Source: Nepenthes gracilis (Eukaryota; Streptophyta; Magnoliopsida; Caryophyllales; Nepenthaceae). From it: 64,000 nt of DNA. Location of the stretch: NCBI GenBank assembly GCA_033239525.1, contig BSYO01000003.1, positions 8,984,001 through 9,048,000 of the forward strand. The letters run 5' to 3'. Under the pieces are notes generated by a model. That model worked only from the letters and a program-made list of their open reading frames with translations, did no database searches and was not told the origin of the DNA. Shown piece after piece: positions 35,831 through 48,544 of the stretch (the first letter of the stretch is position 1; the number at the start of each line of letters is the position of its first letter). The translations under genes and the position numbers were made by a program.

Positions 35831-36236
35831 TCAACCTCTACAAGATCCGTGCCACCCAAAAATTTAAGCAACTAGATCATTAATAAATCAATCATAAATT
35901 AACATTCTTGGATTCACTAGCACCAGGAATTGACTCCAAGTTATACTGACCTCAAGCGATCGATTCCACCTTATCCGTCATACTTGCCATGTTATTCCAA
36001 CATTCCTATTCCTAGTCCAGGCGAATACCTAGTCCATTATAGTTTTCGCATTCAACCATCTCTTAATTCCATCCCCAACACATTAATAATCTAATTAAAT
36101 CATCCCACCTTAACAAATTACTCGACTGAGAACCTCAACCCAAAATCAATCAAACCTAAACTCCAAGCTGAAATCAATCAATTTAGGTTTCGAATCAAGA
36201 TCAACCTAAGTTAGACCTTAAGGCATCTCTTTACAA

Positions 36237-36252
36237 TTTCTTTGATACCACT
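36237..36252 (-). promoter_or_regulatory. Primer binding site of element C
   Basis: On the minus strand the 5' LTR ends GTCACA, followed by AG and then TGGTATCAAAGAAA, which matches the 3' end of initiator methionine tRNA except for late changes. This is the minus-strand cDNA priming site. Confidence 0.85.
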
Positions 36253-38696
36253 TGTGACAAAACACCTCCCAAATCCCATCAATTACCTCACATCATAGAT
36301 AATTAACTATATAATTGAAAGAAAATTTATTGGACGTGAGATATTTCAACAAACCTCAAAATTATAAATAAATAACATTCACAAGATTAAAAAATATGTC
36401 ACGACATCGATTACTCCAACACAAACCAAAAATATAACAATGGACCTTTAGTAAAGAGAAATGCTTGCAAAAATATCAATCCAACATATACATATATATA
36501 TATATCCAATAATATTACGGAACCAAAAATACTTTCTTGCACCATAACGACAATTCCACACATAAAATAATTTCTCCAAGACCATTAGGACACAATAACC
36601 AATACCATACTCCATAATACAACAACTCAACCTTCTAATATCGGTTATAACCTGTTTATTTTTCATCCGTCATTCGGAATTAAAATTAAACTAAATTACA
36701 ACATCTAGATACAATAAATATTACCTAAAAACATTAAACAACATAAATCATCCATAACAACTTCCTCCATAGCCTGCACAACGTGAAGCATCCTGTTTCA
36801 CTTCCACAAAGTAATCTAGCACAATAAATAACAATCATATCCATGATCAAACACAAAACTGACAACTCCGGATGACACAAAAATACCACACGAGCTAATT
36901 ATATTGTCTGAAAATTCATAATACAATCAAAACCATGTTTGGAATCAAACTAATTAATTTACAATAAATAATACAGTCTAAACCTATCCAAAAATATAAA
37001 TATATAAACAACAGAACCAAAAAGTTTAAATTCTTCCAAATCTCTAATCATGCTCACCAGACAAGAACTCTTACATTTTCTATACATCTAAAAATTGGTA
37101 AAAATAGAAAGGAAGTGAGCCAAATGATCAATAATATACATTATACAAAGGAATATGCATACTTTATACTAGAAATATAACGATACATATTAGAAAAAAT
37201 AGGGATAAAAAGATAATCGTAAAATATGATCAGAAAATACTTTCATAATACATTCAAAACTCCTTGTCTTATTCTTTCATTATCTTACTTATCAAATCGT
37301 GTTGAAAATTTACTTTTCTTTGGGGATTATGGCCAATAGGCCTTACTAATTAAATGAGCAATTAATCAAAATCTGAATTATATTTGCTAATACACAATCA
37401 AAAATCTTCTCCTCCTATTCAAAACCCACAAACAAACTGTTTACATATAACCCTATAGATAGGGCCTTAGCCTCAAAGTGATCCTTAGCAAATAACAATT
37501 TTTCACTATAATATATTAAGACATGTCAAAATATACTATCTGTTGACTATTCATTGGTTCAATTTCTTAACTTCTTAACTTCTTAGAGAATTCTACACCT
37601 AACTTTATACATTCTTGATTTTTATCCTTTTGAAAAACAGTTGATAATTCTTTAATATAATTGCAAAAATTTTTTTCATAATTCTTTTCCATATATATGC
37701 ACTTCTTTCTTGTTAAATGATATTCACATAATTTTCAATGCATGCATCAATTGACATGAAGTTTAGAAAAATTTTACTTTATTGTTCAAGATAGAGACAT
37801 TATCATTTTTGAACCATAAATCTTAAATTCCATGCACTTTCCGCTTCATATGTATAATATACACTTAATCCTTCAATTTTTATAAACTAATTTCAAATTT
37901 AGGGTTCAGGGTTCCAAATAATATCAAGAATTTTCATAAAAATATACAAAATGAGCAATTGTCATAATATCAGTTCATATACTTAACATACGGGACATTT
38001 TTAAAAAAGAAATTTGCACATTAAAGGATCTAATATAATCACATAGACATGCAAAATATCATATACGAAATACAAGTGGTAAAACATCATAATACTCAAA
38101 ATCATGGCATGCATGGGGTTAGGGTTTCCGATTAAACACAATATTTCACATAAACTTCAAAATCAGACGTCAAAATCTACATGTATACACGTTTTTCATA
38201 CATATATTTCAAAATTGGAAAGCAAATTGACATATATGCATATTTGTTACATGAATACTTCAAAATCTAAATTTGGATGAGAATTTGAATAAGAATACTT
38301 TGGAAGAAACGGTAAGAAACAAGCGTAAAAAGAAAGAAAAGTATAGGGGTGCACTTATCTCAACCCGACCTACAAGTTTCTCAACTAACTCTACAGCGAA
38401 AACGAACTTGAAAGCCTCGATCTCTCTTCTCTCTAATCACCAGCGCGCTCCCTCTCTCTCCTCTCTTTCTGCCAAAAAATGATAAAAGTTGAGCATGCAG
38501 GCTTTTAATATCCAAATTGATGCACGAGCACCAGTTAGGAGCCACTCGGGCGCAAGGCCACTTGAAATTAGGCGCAGCTCGAACCCTGCCCAAGACCGAC
38601 TCTCTCCACACTTTTTTTCGCATCCATGGACCGTAATTTTGATTATATCATCTTATTTAACCATAATTATCATAAATAAAAAATGCAAACCTTACA
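36253..38696 (-). repeat. 5' LTR of element C
   Basis: 2444 bp, ending CTTACA at 38696 before the target duplication CTTGA. Read on the minus strand it starts TGTAAGGTTTGC and ends GTCACA. It is the better preserved of the pair at its termini. Confidence 0.9.
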
Positions 38697-38701
38697 CTTG
38701 A

Positions 38702-39628
38702 TACATATATCTATTAATTCAACAATTATCTAAGATATTTTATTAAATCATATAATAAAAAAGTTTGGTTTATCTCCTAAATGAAGTTGTTAAATAAAAA
38801 CTTAGCTTGAACATTTATCTATTATAGATTATTATTTGTTCTCACATTGTTTGTTTCTTAGAAGCCATCTTTGAAAAGTAATTGAAAAAAATGACCTTAA
38901 GTTTTCAAATTTTTATCAGGAACCTCCATCATGTTTATGCTTTCCTTTTAAGAGTTTATAGTAAAATTTGACATCAGATTACCCAATTGATTACCCCATA
39001 TGAGTGTATATTCACTATGTAAACTCAATGGGATATGTGCCCCTTGAATTTTCAGGCAGAGCCCTTTCTGTTGTTATTGGGCATGATATTATCCATCACA
39101 TTAATTTCTCCGGGGATAATTTCATTTGTGTGCGTGCTGATGAGGCCTCATTGCCAATCCACTTTTATTATAAAGTCGAATTCTCTTGCCAACCCCAAAT
39201 GTCCATTTGAATCCCCTAATGTAGAGGTTGTGACTTGATTGTCTGTAAGCCAACTTTCTTAAGGTATTTGGCCTTAAGTATTTGAATTTAAAACTTATTA
39301 TTTACCTGCTATAGTTTTGACATATATTATTGAAGAGAACTAATTTATATGTCTGGATAGATCTGTGCCCGAAGCATCCCTCCTTCGAGCTGTATGCTTT
39401 CTCTCTGTGTACCAAGTGAGGTTTCTTAGGTCCCTTTAGAAAGGTTAAGTCGCTATTGTCCAGTTGAGTGCATGCTGTGGCAAGTATTATATGATCTTGC
39501 ATGGAGTAAATGGGGCGTAGATTGGGCACAATCTAAACCTTACTACTCACTCTAATAACAATGTCTATGTTATAATCTTACTTAAGTTGGTCGCGGATGA
39601 ACCTAATTTTAATATATTTATTTAAAAT
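38702..39628. other. Flank with a possible short gene fragment
   Basis: A plus open frame at 39035-39238 encodes a hydrophobic stretch (FLLLLGMILSITLISPGIIS) ending in SPNVEVVT. It has no convincing start context, and its overlap with another open frame gives no decision. The segment 39340-39530 also has unusual complexity for intergenic DNA. It may be a decayed host gene; no family was recognised. Confidence 0.3.
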
Positions 39629-39844
39629 AGGTGACTTTTTTGAAACTATTTAAGGATTGAATGACCCAAAAGTCTCTTTTTTATATATATATGATAAATA
39701 AATTTATAAATTTTTATGATTAATTTTTTATTCAACAGTTTAAAAGAAATTTTTTGTGAAATCCATAACAAATTTCCCTTGTTGCTTCTTGTTGTTTGCC
39801 ATGGTTTGAGGATGTGCATGAGGCCATGCAACATATAGTCTTGG

Positions 39845-39878
<34 letters not shown>

Positions 39879-42236
39879 TGTTTTTCCTAAGTAGAATTAA
39901 TTACCTACTAATAATTAAGTAAATTTTCAGTTTCTAATTTAAATTAAATATTAAGATCTGAAATTGCTTGGCCTCTATATTGTTTGCAAAATTTGGCTCT
40001 TTTAACAAGCAAGCTTAATGTGTAATTTTACTTACCAAATAAAAACAAACATACCAAAGAAAAATTTTGATAGATTAAACCACAAATAAGCCAACCTAAT
40101 ACTTAATTGGATAAAATGTCCAAATACTAATGGCCCAACAGAAAATATTACAAAAATAATTAAGTAATAACGCATGGGTGCCTAAGCCAAAAGACAAAAT
40201 TTAAATATCCAAATATTAAAAGACCATAATGAACGGTTAAAGTAATATTATGCCTATAAATCAAGTAGTCTTATAATTAAATAGACACGACTATTACACA
40301 TTACTAATAACGCCTCTCACCGGTAATCCGAAGTGACATTACGTACACGCATCAATCTCAGGTATCGATTAGTCAAATGGTATCTCTAATTATAAATAGA
40401 ACCTCTACCTCAAATAAATAGAAAAGATAATGACAACTAAATTAGTCAAATATATAAAGGAGTTTAACCATCCAAATATACACTCATCCCCATCCTTTTC
40501 ATTCCCCACATTTTCTTCCTCAATATCTTTCCAAATCTATTAGAAAAATTATTAATTTGAGTATCAAAAGATATATCAAAAAATAAATTTCGTATACATC
40601 TTACATCTAATTTATTCAATTATGGTGCGCAGAATTCTAATTCATAATTATGAAAATCAAACCTATTTATATTCGGATATTCATGCGAAATAATTCACTC
40701 CTTAATTCATACGACAATCTGAATTATCAAAACATATTAACTTTTAAGTGTAATTTTTCATGAGAAGGGATCAGTAATCTAATATATCTTACGTTTTTTA
40801 CATAGTAAAAAACTTCTAATGTCTAAACTGGTTCGAGCTTAAAACTTAAACTATGGCACGATCACCCGTTAGCTTGGGTTGAATTATATGAACCCTTTTG
40901 TTGGCACTTGAATCAATGAAAGTTATCGTTACTTGTGAAGCTGCAAGCTTATCTTAAACCATTTGTATCAATATAGAAGCATTAGGGTTACAAGATAAAT
41001 GGTGGAGATGGGAAATTTCGTTGTTAGCTAATATATTTCATTTTTTAAAACACTATGGAGAACTTTTTTAAGTATATGATAGGAATAAGAATTATAGAAT
41101 ACGTGATTCTACAATGTGAAGTATATATTTTATATATTTTTTTTAATTTTTTAATAAAATTTATATTAAAAAGGAAAAAAATTAGCCCAAATGAGAAAAA
41201 AGCGCCAATTACATGGTCTGCATTGGGACCCCCGTTCTCGTGAGAATTATTCAATCGCTTTCTACTTGATTGAACGTCGGTGGCTTTTAGATTTTTCATC
41301 CAGGGCTATAAATTTATATATTTAAAAATTAAAAATTTAGATATTGGTGGTTATATTATTAGTGCTATTTTTTATAATAAAAATATTTTAATATTTAAAT
41401 ATTATAAAAAATATATAAAAAATTATATATAATTTAAATATAAAATGTGGGCCCCTAGACATAAATGACGAAAGAGCCATTGCATGTTTAGCCCACAATT
41501 GACCCATGATGCATATGGATGCTTTAAAACACCCCCAAATTTATATATAATATTAAAAATTTTATTAAAATCCCAAAAAGAAATATATTATCTTTTTTGT
41601 CGTTTTATAATATATCACTCCCTATCTTTTCTTATTTGTTAAAAAAAAAAAGGGGGGGGGATAATTCTATTAAAAATAATGTCATAAATTTAAAGATTTT
41701 TCTTACGGATAAAGCTGACTTTGACAAAATTAATAATATTAGAACATAAAACTTTAATTATTTTTTCCCTACCTTAGTATTTTAAGTATATTATTTTTTT
41801 TAATTATTTATTTTTATTTTTTAAAAATATTTATTTTAGCACTAATATTGACACTAGGAATAGAGGTCTATCTTAAAAGGGCTGATATTTATTTAAATTG
41901 CCTTGATGTTAGATATAGAAAGTGCAATTTTCATTGGCACATTAAATATCTTGCAATGGTATAAAGTAATTTGGTACTTCTTCCTCTCCCTTTTATGGAA
42001 TTTGGAAATTTTGCAGATGGATGACATTCATGATATCGACGGCAATAAGAAGATAAGTATATATTTTATAAAATATATCCAATCTCTATCACAAACAAAC
42101 AAACCTATTAAATTCATATTTCAAATAATAATAATAATAATAATAATAATAATCTTCTCCGTCAACTTCGTGAATAGCGCCTCTAATCATGATGGATTGA
42201 CGAGGACTTTACCTATTAAAAATATAAAAACATATA

Positions 42237-42959
42237 CGGTATGTTTGGTTGTTAGAATAGAATAAGGTAGAAATAGAATAGTTATTCCAGGGAATAAAAA
42301 AGGATGAGAATAGAGTTGAAATTGTTATTCTTATATTTGGTTGTTGGAATAGAATAATGTGGAAATTAGTATTTCATTGTTTGGTTTGTAGAATAGTATG
42401 AGAAATAAGGTGAAAATAGTAATAATAATAATAATAATAATAATAGTAATAGTAATAATAATAATAATATATAATAATAATATCTAATAATAATAATAAT
42501 AAACAAATTAATAATAATACCTAATAATTTATAATAATAAAACAAAATAATAATAATAATAATAAATAAAATAATAATAATAATAATAATAATATGTAAC
42601 AATAATAATAATAATACCTAATAAATAATAATAAATATAATAATATATAATAATAATAATAATAATAATACCTAATAAATAATAATAAATATAATAATAT
42701 GTAATAATAATACCTAATAATAATAATAATAATAATAATATAAAATAATAATAATAATAATATGTAATAATAATAATAATACCAAATAAATAATAATTAT
42801 AAATATAATAATAATGTATAATAATACATAATAATAACATATAATAATAATAATAATAAAACAAAATAATAATAATAATAATAATACAAAATAATAATAA
42901 TAATAATAATATGTAATAATAATAATAATACCTAATAAATAATAATAATAAATATAATA

Positions 42960-42991
<32 letters not shown>

Positions 42992-43150
42992 AATAAAATA
43001 AAATATGAGAATTATTATTCCCACATTTGTGGGAATAACAATTCCCAGGGAATAACAATTTTCACCTTATAACTAACCAAACGGAGGAATTTCAATTTTC
43101 GCGGGAATTGAAATTCTTTTCCCCCCAATTCCTGCAACCAAATATGAGGA
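42237..43150. mobile_element. MITE-like insertion with expanded AAT microsatellite
   Basis: It is present in unit 1 and absent at the matching point of unit 2 (near 56415), so its limits come from direct comparison. Ends are CGGTATGTTTGGTTGTTAGA and, at the right, CCTGCAACCAAATATGAGGA, whose inner parts are imperfect inverted repeats (TTTGGTTG / CAACCAAA). A second internal ACTAACCAAACGGAGG occurs near 43075. A TA is found at both borders, so a 2-3 bp target duplication is likely. The body contains GAATAG/GGGAATAA type sequence typical of non-autonomous DNA elements. No transposase. Confidence 0.7.
42417..43005. repeat. (AAT)n microsatellite, about 590 bp
   Basis: Almost entirely AAT units interrupted by longer repeated phrases such as ATACCTAATAAATAATAAT and ATATGTAATAATAAT, showing higher-order repetition of about 60-120 bases. 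The long isoleucine/tyrosine/leucine open frames on the minus strand here are artefacts of this repeat. Confidence 0.95.
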
Positions 43151-43448
43151 TACTCTCAATCTTAATAATTTATTTTAAAATAAACAATTATAATATAATT
43201 ACTTTAAAATAATTAATTTTTAAATTTTTTTAAAATAACTAAATTATAATCATTTATTAAAAATAAACGATCAAAGTATAAAAAATAAGTATATAATATT
43301 TCGAATCTCTAATTGAATTATTTTTTATATTAAATTATAATTTGAGGTTAATTGGATATATTTTAAAGAAATTATATTGTGAAAGTTTTTTAAAGATTTT
43401 CAATTCGATATTCCATACTGGAGGTGCGTTCGAGGCTCATTTTTGATG

Positions 43449-45106
43449 TGTAATACCTCAAAGCCCCAACAGGAGGCGCATTTTCTAGAATGGATTATTT
43501 TGTAGTCTGCTTGAGGCTTGACCTAAGCACGCTAGAGGTGCATTTTTGTAAAAGAGCCCCGCTCGAGTGACACTCAAGCTTGAACTGGGTTATAAAAGGC
43601 ATACGAGTTTGGGCTTTGACAGTCACGTGGGTGTAGGAAGAAAGAGGAGAGAGATAGAGCACAAGGAGAAGAGAGCGAGGCATCGTTCAAGTAGATCGAA
43701 TATCATTCTGTCAGATTTACTTGGTATAAGATTGATAAAGGTATTTATAAACTAGATCTTTTATTTGATTTCATATCTAATAATATTTGTTTACGTTTTG
43801 GATATTTGTTTATTATGTGCATATACGTATGATTTACAGATCAATTTAGAAGTTTTGTTGGGTTTTATTATTTTGGAAGATTTTCTTGCATCCGAAAACC
43901 ATCGTATAAAAGATTGGCCGAGAAGTAGCAATTTTGGGTTGTGCCGATTCAGAATTTCATAGCGTAAAAGAAGGTTTCGTCCAACAGAAAAGTAGGTGGT
44001 TCAGTAGAGGTAATAAAGGGCCAAAATGAGAGTAGTTTGTGCAAAATCATGGTACTTTGAGAACCGATGGGTCAGTTTGTGCGAGACTGTAGTGGTTTGA
44101 GACCCGGTGGGTCTATTTATGTGAGATAGTGGTGATCTGAGACCCGACGGGTCAATTTGTGTGGGAACGTAGTAATCCGTGACTCTAGATTGGTTGATAT
44201 TAATATAAAGGGCTGGTCGAGAGTTACAAATATAAAATGTAGTCAGGATCCAATCATAAGAGATGCTTGAGAGTTACAAGCCTAAAAAATAGATGAGCGT
44301 TGATAATATGTAATGGCCTAAAGTTGCCAGTCTAAAACGTAGCTATTATGATATATAGATTCGGATTTTGACTTGCGTTTGCTGTGGGTATGCGGCAGGT
44401 TTCGATACATGTGACAGAGTATCAAAGCATGATTTATTCTGAATATGTTTTGGTAGATCGGTGTGATTGAATCAAATATTTATTTTTGGACATTGGATTT
44501 GGTTTTAGGGTTGATGAGTCAATTTTTTATGTCGATGATTTGGATTTGCTGTCTACTTTGATATTTGATTTTTTATAAGCTTTTTCTCTATAAACACATG
44601 TATATGACAATACTTGTTGAGTTATAAGCTTATATTTTTATTTTCTTCCAATTCAGAATAAAAGGCTTGGATCTGTTATAAGAGTTAGATAGAATTCGAC
44701 ATGGCACCTCACTTTTTCTAGTGAGTATTTTTATCTGTACGATTTATATGGAACCGGTCATATTTTGATTCCCTAGTACAAGGTTTGATTGGAATGTATT
44801 TGGGTATTGGGTTTGGTTGAGTGTATGCCTTTGATCCATGTATAGTGAACTTATGATTTTATTTTATTATATAGATGAGTTATTATCTTATTTAGATACC
44901 TCTCATATGATATTTTAGAGCAGATCGTGTTTATATTATTCAAATGGTTATTTGATGAAGTGTTGTGCTAGTTTTGATTCGTTGGGTTCCATATTTTAAT
45001 TTGTCACATCTAAATTTTGAAATTTAATGTTTATTATTAAATTTATTTAGGAGTTCAATTTCATAAATAATAATTAATTAAACCTACTAAATTTCGAATC
45101 ATGACA
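43449..45106 (+). mobile_element. Probable gypsy-type LTR in unit 1
   Basis: It starts TGTAATACCTCAAAG and ends TTCGAATCATGACA (unit 2 has TTTCGGATCGTGA), the end signature of plant gypsy LTRs. Inside are a TATA-like GGTTATAAAAGGC (43588), and three 40-base tandem units with a GGGTC..TTTGTG..GAGACCCG pattern starting at 44069, 44109 and 44149. No target duplication was found, so it is older than the unit duplication and its borders are less certain. It is also present in unit 2 at 56685-58397. Confidence 0.6.
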
Positions 45107-45513
45107 AAACATCTCTATCTTTATATAAAATGGAGCTATCTTGAATCCATACATTGATATATTTTTTAAATAATATTATTTATATATTTATTTGTATCAA
45201 AATTATTATTTTTAATATAAATAAAAAATATATAATTAAAATATGATAAAATATATATTTATTTTTAATGATATCAATATAGATAACTATATAACTTAGT
45301 ATATAAATATTATTTTTCAATATCCAAAATTCAATTACTATTTTGTTTAAATTCGTTCAAATTCAATATTTGACAAAGAATTTATGTATTTTCCATAATT
45401 CTCATTATTTAAAAATTGTTCAATAACAACATACCTATGAGATTTCAAGCCAACATTAATCATGAAAGAATATTATTTACATAAATTTATTATTCTATTG
45501 CAAGAACCATAGC

Positions 45514-45918
45514 CTAAATATCCCTTGAGGTGGACTTCGTAAATAGCGATAAAGCCGTCAGAGTGCTGCACACTCTCTCAACAACTCCAAGAACCACCAT
45601 CGCCACTGAGTCTGAAATGCTATACTTCGCACGAATGTCCTCAAGGTCTTTAAGGGAAAGAGAGGAAGCGATTTCCTTAATCCCAGGAGCCATGGGAACG
45701 AAAGAAGAATCTCTACGGAAACAAGAAAAGAGGAACAACGGCGAAGGGTTTTGAAAGTAAAAAAACGGTAAGGAGACGTAGAAATGAAGAAGGAAGAAAA
45801 CGAAGAAGAAAAAGCAACCTAAAGGAATTTCAAAATGCAAAACAGCGCCCTCATCATAACCCTTGCCATGCGTCAGTGGCCCGTACGCGGGAAAAGGTCG
45901 TGGGCTTTGGCTTCCCAA
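45514..45918 (-). CDS. Antisense ORF fragment of a Tat/Retand-type retrotransposon
   Basis: A minus-strand frame with a good internal start at about 45693 reads MAPGIKEIASSLSLKDLEDI, then RAKYSISDSVAMVVLGVVER followed by VC. This resembles the beginning of the family annotated in plants as a putative gypsy-type transposon protein (Pfam Transposase_28, PF04195), whose N-terminus carries an I/V-P-x-S-V..P-G-x-x-E-R-x-C pattern. The next Pro-Pro-rich step is already altered. The frame runs into the duplicated unit at 45520 and ends there, so only about 58 codons of the real protein remain. The surrounding element reads on the plus strand (polypurine tract and LTR at its right), so this ORF is antisense, as known for the extra ORF of Retand-like elements. 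Function of this protein is unknown. Assigned from memory of the family pattern, so moderate confidence. Confidence 0.5.
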   Translation of the reverse strand: MGSQSPRPFPAYGPLTHGKGYDEGAVLHFEIPLGCFFFFVFFLLHFYVSLPFFYFQNPSPLFLFSCFRRDSSFVPMAPGIKEIASSLSLKDLEDIRAKYSISDSVAMVVLGVVERVCSTLTALSLFTKSTSRDI

Positions 45919-46116
45919 GGCGACATCACCTCAATTAATGACGTATTTAATGCTTCGCAGAAACCCAAACGGCGGCACCAGATGGGTCTCGGACTAATAA
46001 GAAGGCCTCGGACGGATACGAGAGGACTCTTGCCAACTAGGTGCGGCGCTCGCGGACTACCACTATAGAATTGTGCTTTCCAAACATGTCAAACGGTTGA
46101 TATTCTCAAATCCTTT

Positions 46117-46131
46117 GACATGGGGGGCTAA
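46117..46131 (+). promoter_or_regulatory. Polypurine tract of the truncated element
   Basis: GACATGGGGGGCTAA immediately precedes the LTR start TGATGGG, giving plus-strand orientation for the element. Confidence 0.7.
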
Positions 46132-47252
46132 TGATGGGTCCCGGCACCCAGGGCCCAGAAAGGAAGGCCCAAAAGATCAAGTCCACGGACTAAGAGACTT
46201 ACGATGACGATTTGGCCCAAGAGGCCCAAAGACAATCGTTCGCGTCCCAGGAGGCCCAAGAAGCCTAACTCAACCTAAGAGATTAAGTTAGCCTTAGAAG
46301 CCCAAGGACCTGGGCCAGCGTCCCAAGAAGCCCAAATTGCAACAATGGTTCGAGAGACCAATTTGACCCAAGAGGCCCAAGGACGCCACAAGAGACCAAC
46401 GTCACTAACAAAATCTCGAGGGCCTCTAGCAAGCAAAACTCCCAATTAACGTCCGAGAACCTAACTCAATGAGCCCGAGGAGTCGCCAAAGACTCAGAAG
46501 GCTTTCTAGGTACGAGGACAATCTCTTCATCTCTGAATCATCAGATCAGGGGATAAGGGGGCCAAGGTGACCGAGCACACCAACTTAGACGTCTCACTGT
46601 TACCAAGGAGTACGCATTCTCTGCAACACGCTACCTCCACAAGAAATCATAGTGCTCAGGGCACGCACAATCATTACGGGATTAACGTCACCTGACACGA
46701 CGAATCAGCAGAGTTGGTGACAGGCCTCCCAGCACACGCCAAATTAACAGAGTTGGTGGCTGGCTTTCCAACACACGCCAACGCCACGTGTCCCATTTCA
46801 AGGGCATGTTTCCCCTCTATAAATACCTCATTCAAACGACGGAAAAAAGGATTCCAACGGCTAGCATTTTTCATGCACACTGTGAACAACTCTTAAGAGA
46901 AAGAAAGTTATAAAAGAAAAAAGGGAACAAGATCTCTCGTGTTGTAATCTTGTGTGGCTATTAAAAAGTGCCACGATGATCAGTTGTAACCCATTCTAAG
47001 TATAGCGGAACCTTTCGAACCTAGCGTCCATCACCGTGGTTTTTTCCCCTTCATTAACGAAGAGGTTTTCCACGTAAAATCCTCGTGCATTGTGCCTCTC
47101 CCCCTTTTTTTTCATTCATGTAACGTCATTCTCGTTGAATTTTAATGATTACTATTGTGTTGTACGATTCCGTCCATCCGAGGGCATCAAAAGAGTGCAA
47201 AGTGTGAATTCGGACTCCTGTCGTACAGCGGTCGGAACACCGGGACGCAACA
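46132..47252 (+). repeat. 3' LTR of the truncated element, 1121 bp
   Basis: It starts TGATGGGTCCCGGCACC and ends GGAACACCGGGACGCAACA, so GGTCCCGG / CCGGGAC form inverted ends. The U3 part holds many GGCCCA/AGGCCCAA motifs (46150-46390), and a TATA box CTATAAATACC lies at 46817. A CT-rich and TTTTTTTT stretch lies at 47097-47113. Confidence 0.85.
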
Positions 47253-48544
47253 GGTGACTTTTTTGAAAATATTTAAGGATTGAATGACTTGATTAGTCTC
47301 CTTTTTTTTATGTATATGATAAATAAATTTATAAATTTTATGATTAATTTTTTGTTCAACAGTTTAAAAGAAATTTTTCATGAATTCCATAACAAATTTC
47401 CCTTGTTGCTTCTTGTTATTTACCATGGTTTCAGGGTGTGCATGAGGCCATGCAACATATAGTCTTGGTCATATATATATATATATATTCTTTTTTTCCT
47501 AAGTACAATTAATTACTTACTAATAATTAAGTGAATTTTCAGTTTCTAATTTAAATTAAATATTAAGAACTGAAATTGCTTGGCCTCTATATTGTTTGAA
47601 AATTTTGGCTCTTTTAACAAGCAAGCTTAATGTGTAATTTTACTTACCAAATAAAAATAAACATACCAAAGAAAAATTTTGATAGATACAACCAGAAATA
47701 AGTCAACCTAATACTTAATTGGATAAAATATTCAAATACTAATGGCCCAACAGAAAATATTACAGAAACAATCAAGTAATAACGCATGAACGCCTGAGCC
47801 AAAAGACAAAATTTAAACATTCAGATATTAAAAGACCATAATGAACGATTAAAATAATACTGTATCTGTAAATCAGGTAGTCTTATAATTAAATAGACAC
47901 GACTGTTACACATTACTGATAACGTCTCTCACCGGTAATCCGAAGTGGCATTACGTACACGTATCAATCTCAGGTGTCAATTAGCCAAATGGTACCTCTA
48001 ATTATAAATAGAACCTCTCCCCAAATAAATAGAAAAGTTAATGACAACTCAATGAGTTGAGTATATAAAGGGAGTTTAACCATCCAAATATACACTCATT
48101 CCCATCCTTTTCATTCCCCACATTTTCTTCCTCAATATCTTTCCAAATCTATTAGAAAAATTATTGATTTGAGTGTCAAAAGATATATCGAAAAGTGAAT
48201 TCCATATACATCTTACATCTAATTTATTTAATTATGGTGCGCAGAATTCTAATTCATAGTTATAAAAATCAGACCTATTTATATTCGGATATTCATGCGA
48301 AATAATTTGTTCCTTGATTCATATGACAATCTAAATTTTCAAAACATGTTAACTCTTAGGTGTAATTTTTCATGAGAAGGGATTAGTAAGCTAATATGTC
48401 TTACGTTTTTCACATAATAAAAAATTTCTGAAGTCTAAACTGATTCAACCTTAGAACTTAAACTATGGAACGATCACCCGCTAGCTTGGTTTGAATTATA
48501 TGAACTCTTTCGTTGGCACTTGAATCAATGAAAGTTATCGTTAC

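Larger units (their letters stand above)
29018..38696 (-). mobile_element. Complete but decayed Ty3/gypsy element C, 9.7 kb
   Basis: Two long direct repeats (29018-31478 and 36253-38696) bound an internal region. The outer ends are TGTGAC (29018) and CTTACA (38696), flanked by an exact 5-bp target duplication CTTGA at 29013-29017 and 38697-38701. A primer site complementary to initiator Met tRNA next to the right LTR shows that the element reads on the minus strand, with its 5' LTR on the right. The LTRs differ by something like 10-15% by eye, so the insertion is old. The internal region has gag and reverse transcriptase remnants but lacks a clear integrase; part of it is replaced by a family B LTR fragment. 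Confidence 0.92.
39629..45520. repeat. Tandem duplication, unit 1 (5.9 kb)
   Basis: It starts AGGTGACTTTTTTGAAA and ends CATAGCCTAAATA. The same sequence returns in the same orientation as unit 2 (47253-59944), which is longer only because of two later insertions. The copies differ by a few percent to about 8% by eye. Contents are AT-rich non-coding DNA, a promoter-like stretch (ATTATAAATAGAACC at 40390, ATATATAAAGGAG at 40450), a MITE-like insert and a gypsy-type LTR. No intact gene was found. An (AT)n run lies at 39847-39877. Confidence 0.92.
45521..47252 (+). mobile_element. Truncated retrotransposon (internal 3' end plus 3' LTR) between the duplication units
   Basis: It consists of about 610 bases of internal sequence, a polypurine tract, and an LTR at 46132-47252. 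The left border coincides with the end of unit 1 (45520) and the right border with the start of unit 2 (47253). No flanking target duplication exists because the 5' part of the element is gone. It thus marks the breakpoint of the tandem duplication. Confidence 0.85.

Noticed and set aside
42366..43058. Long minus-strand open frames made of Ile, Tyr and Leu
   Set aside because: They are the translation of an AAT microsatellite, not proteins.
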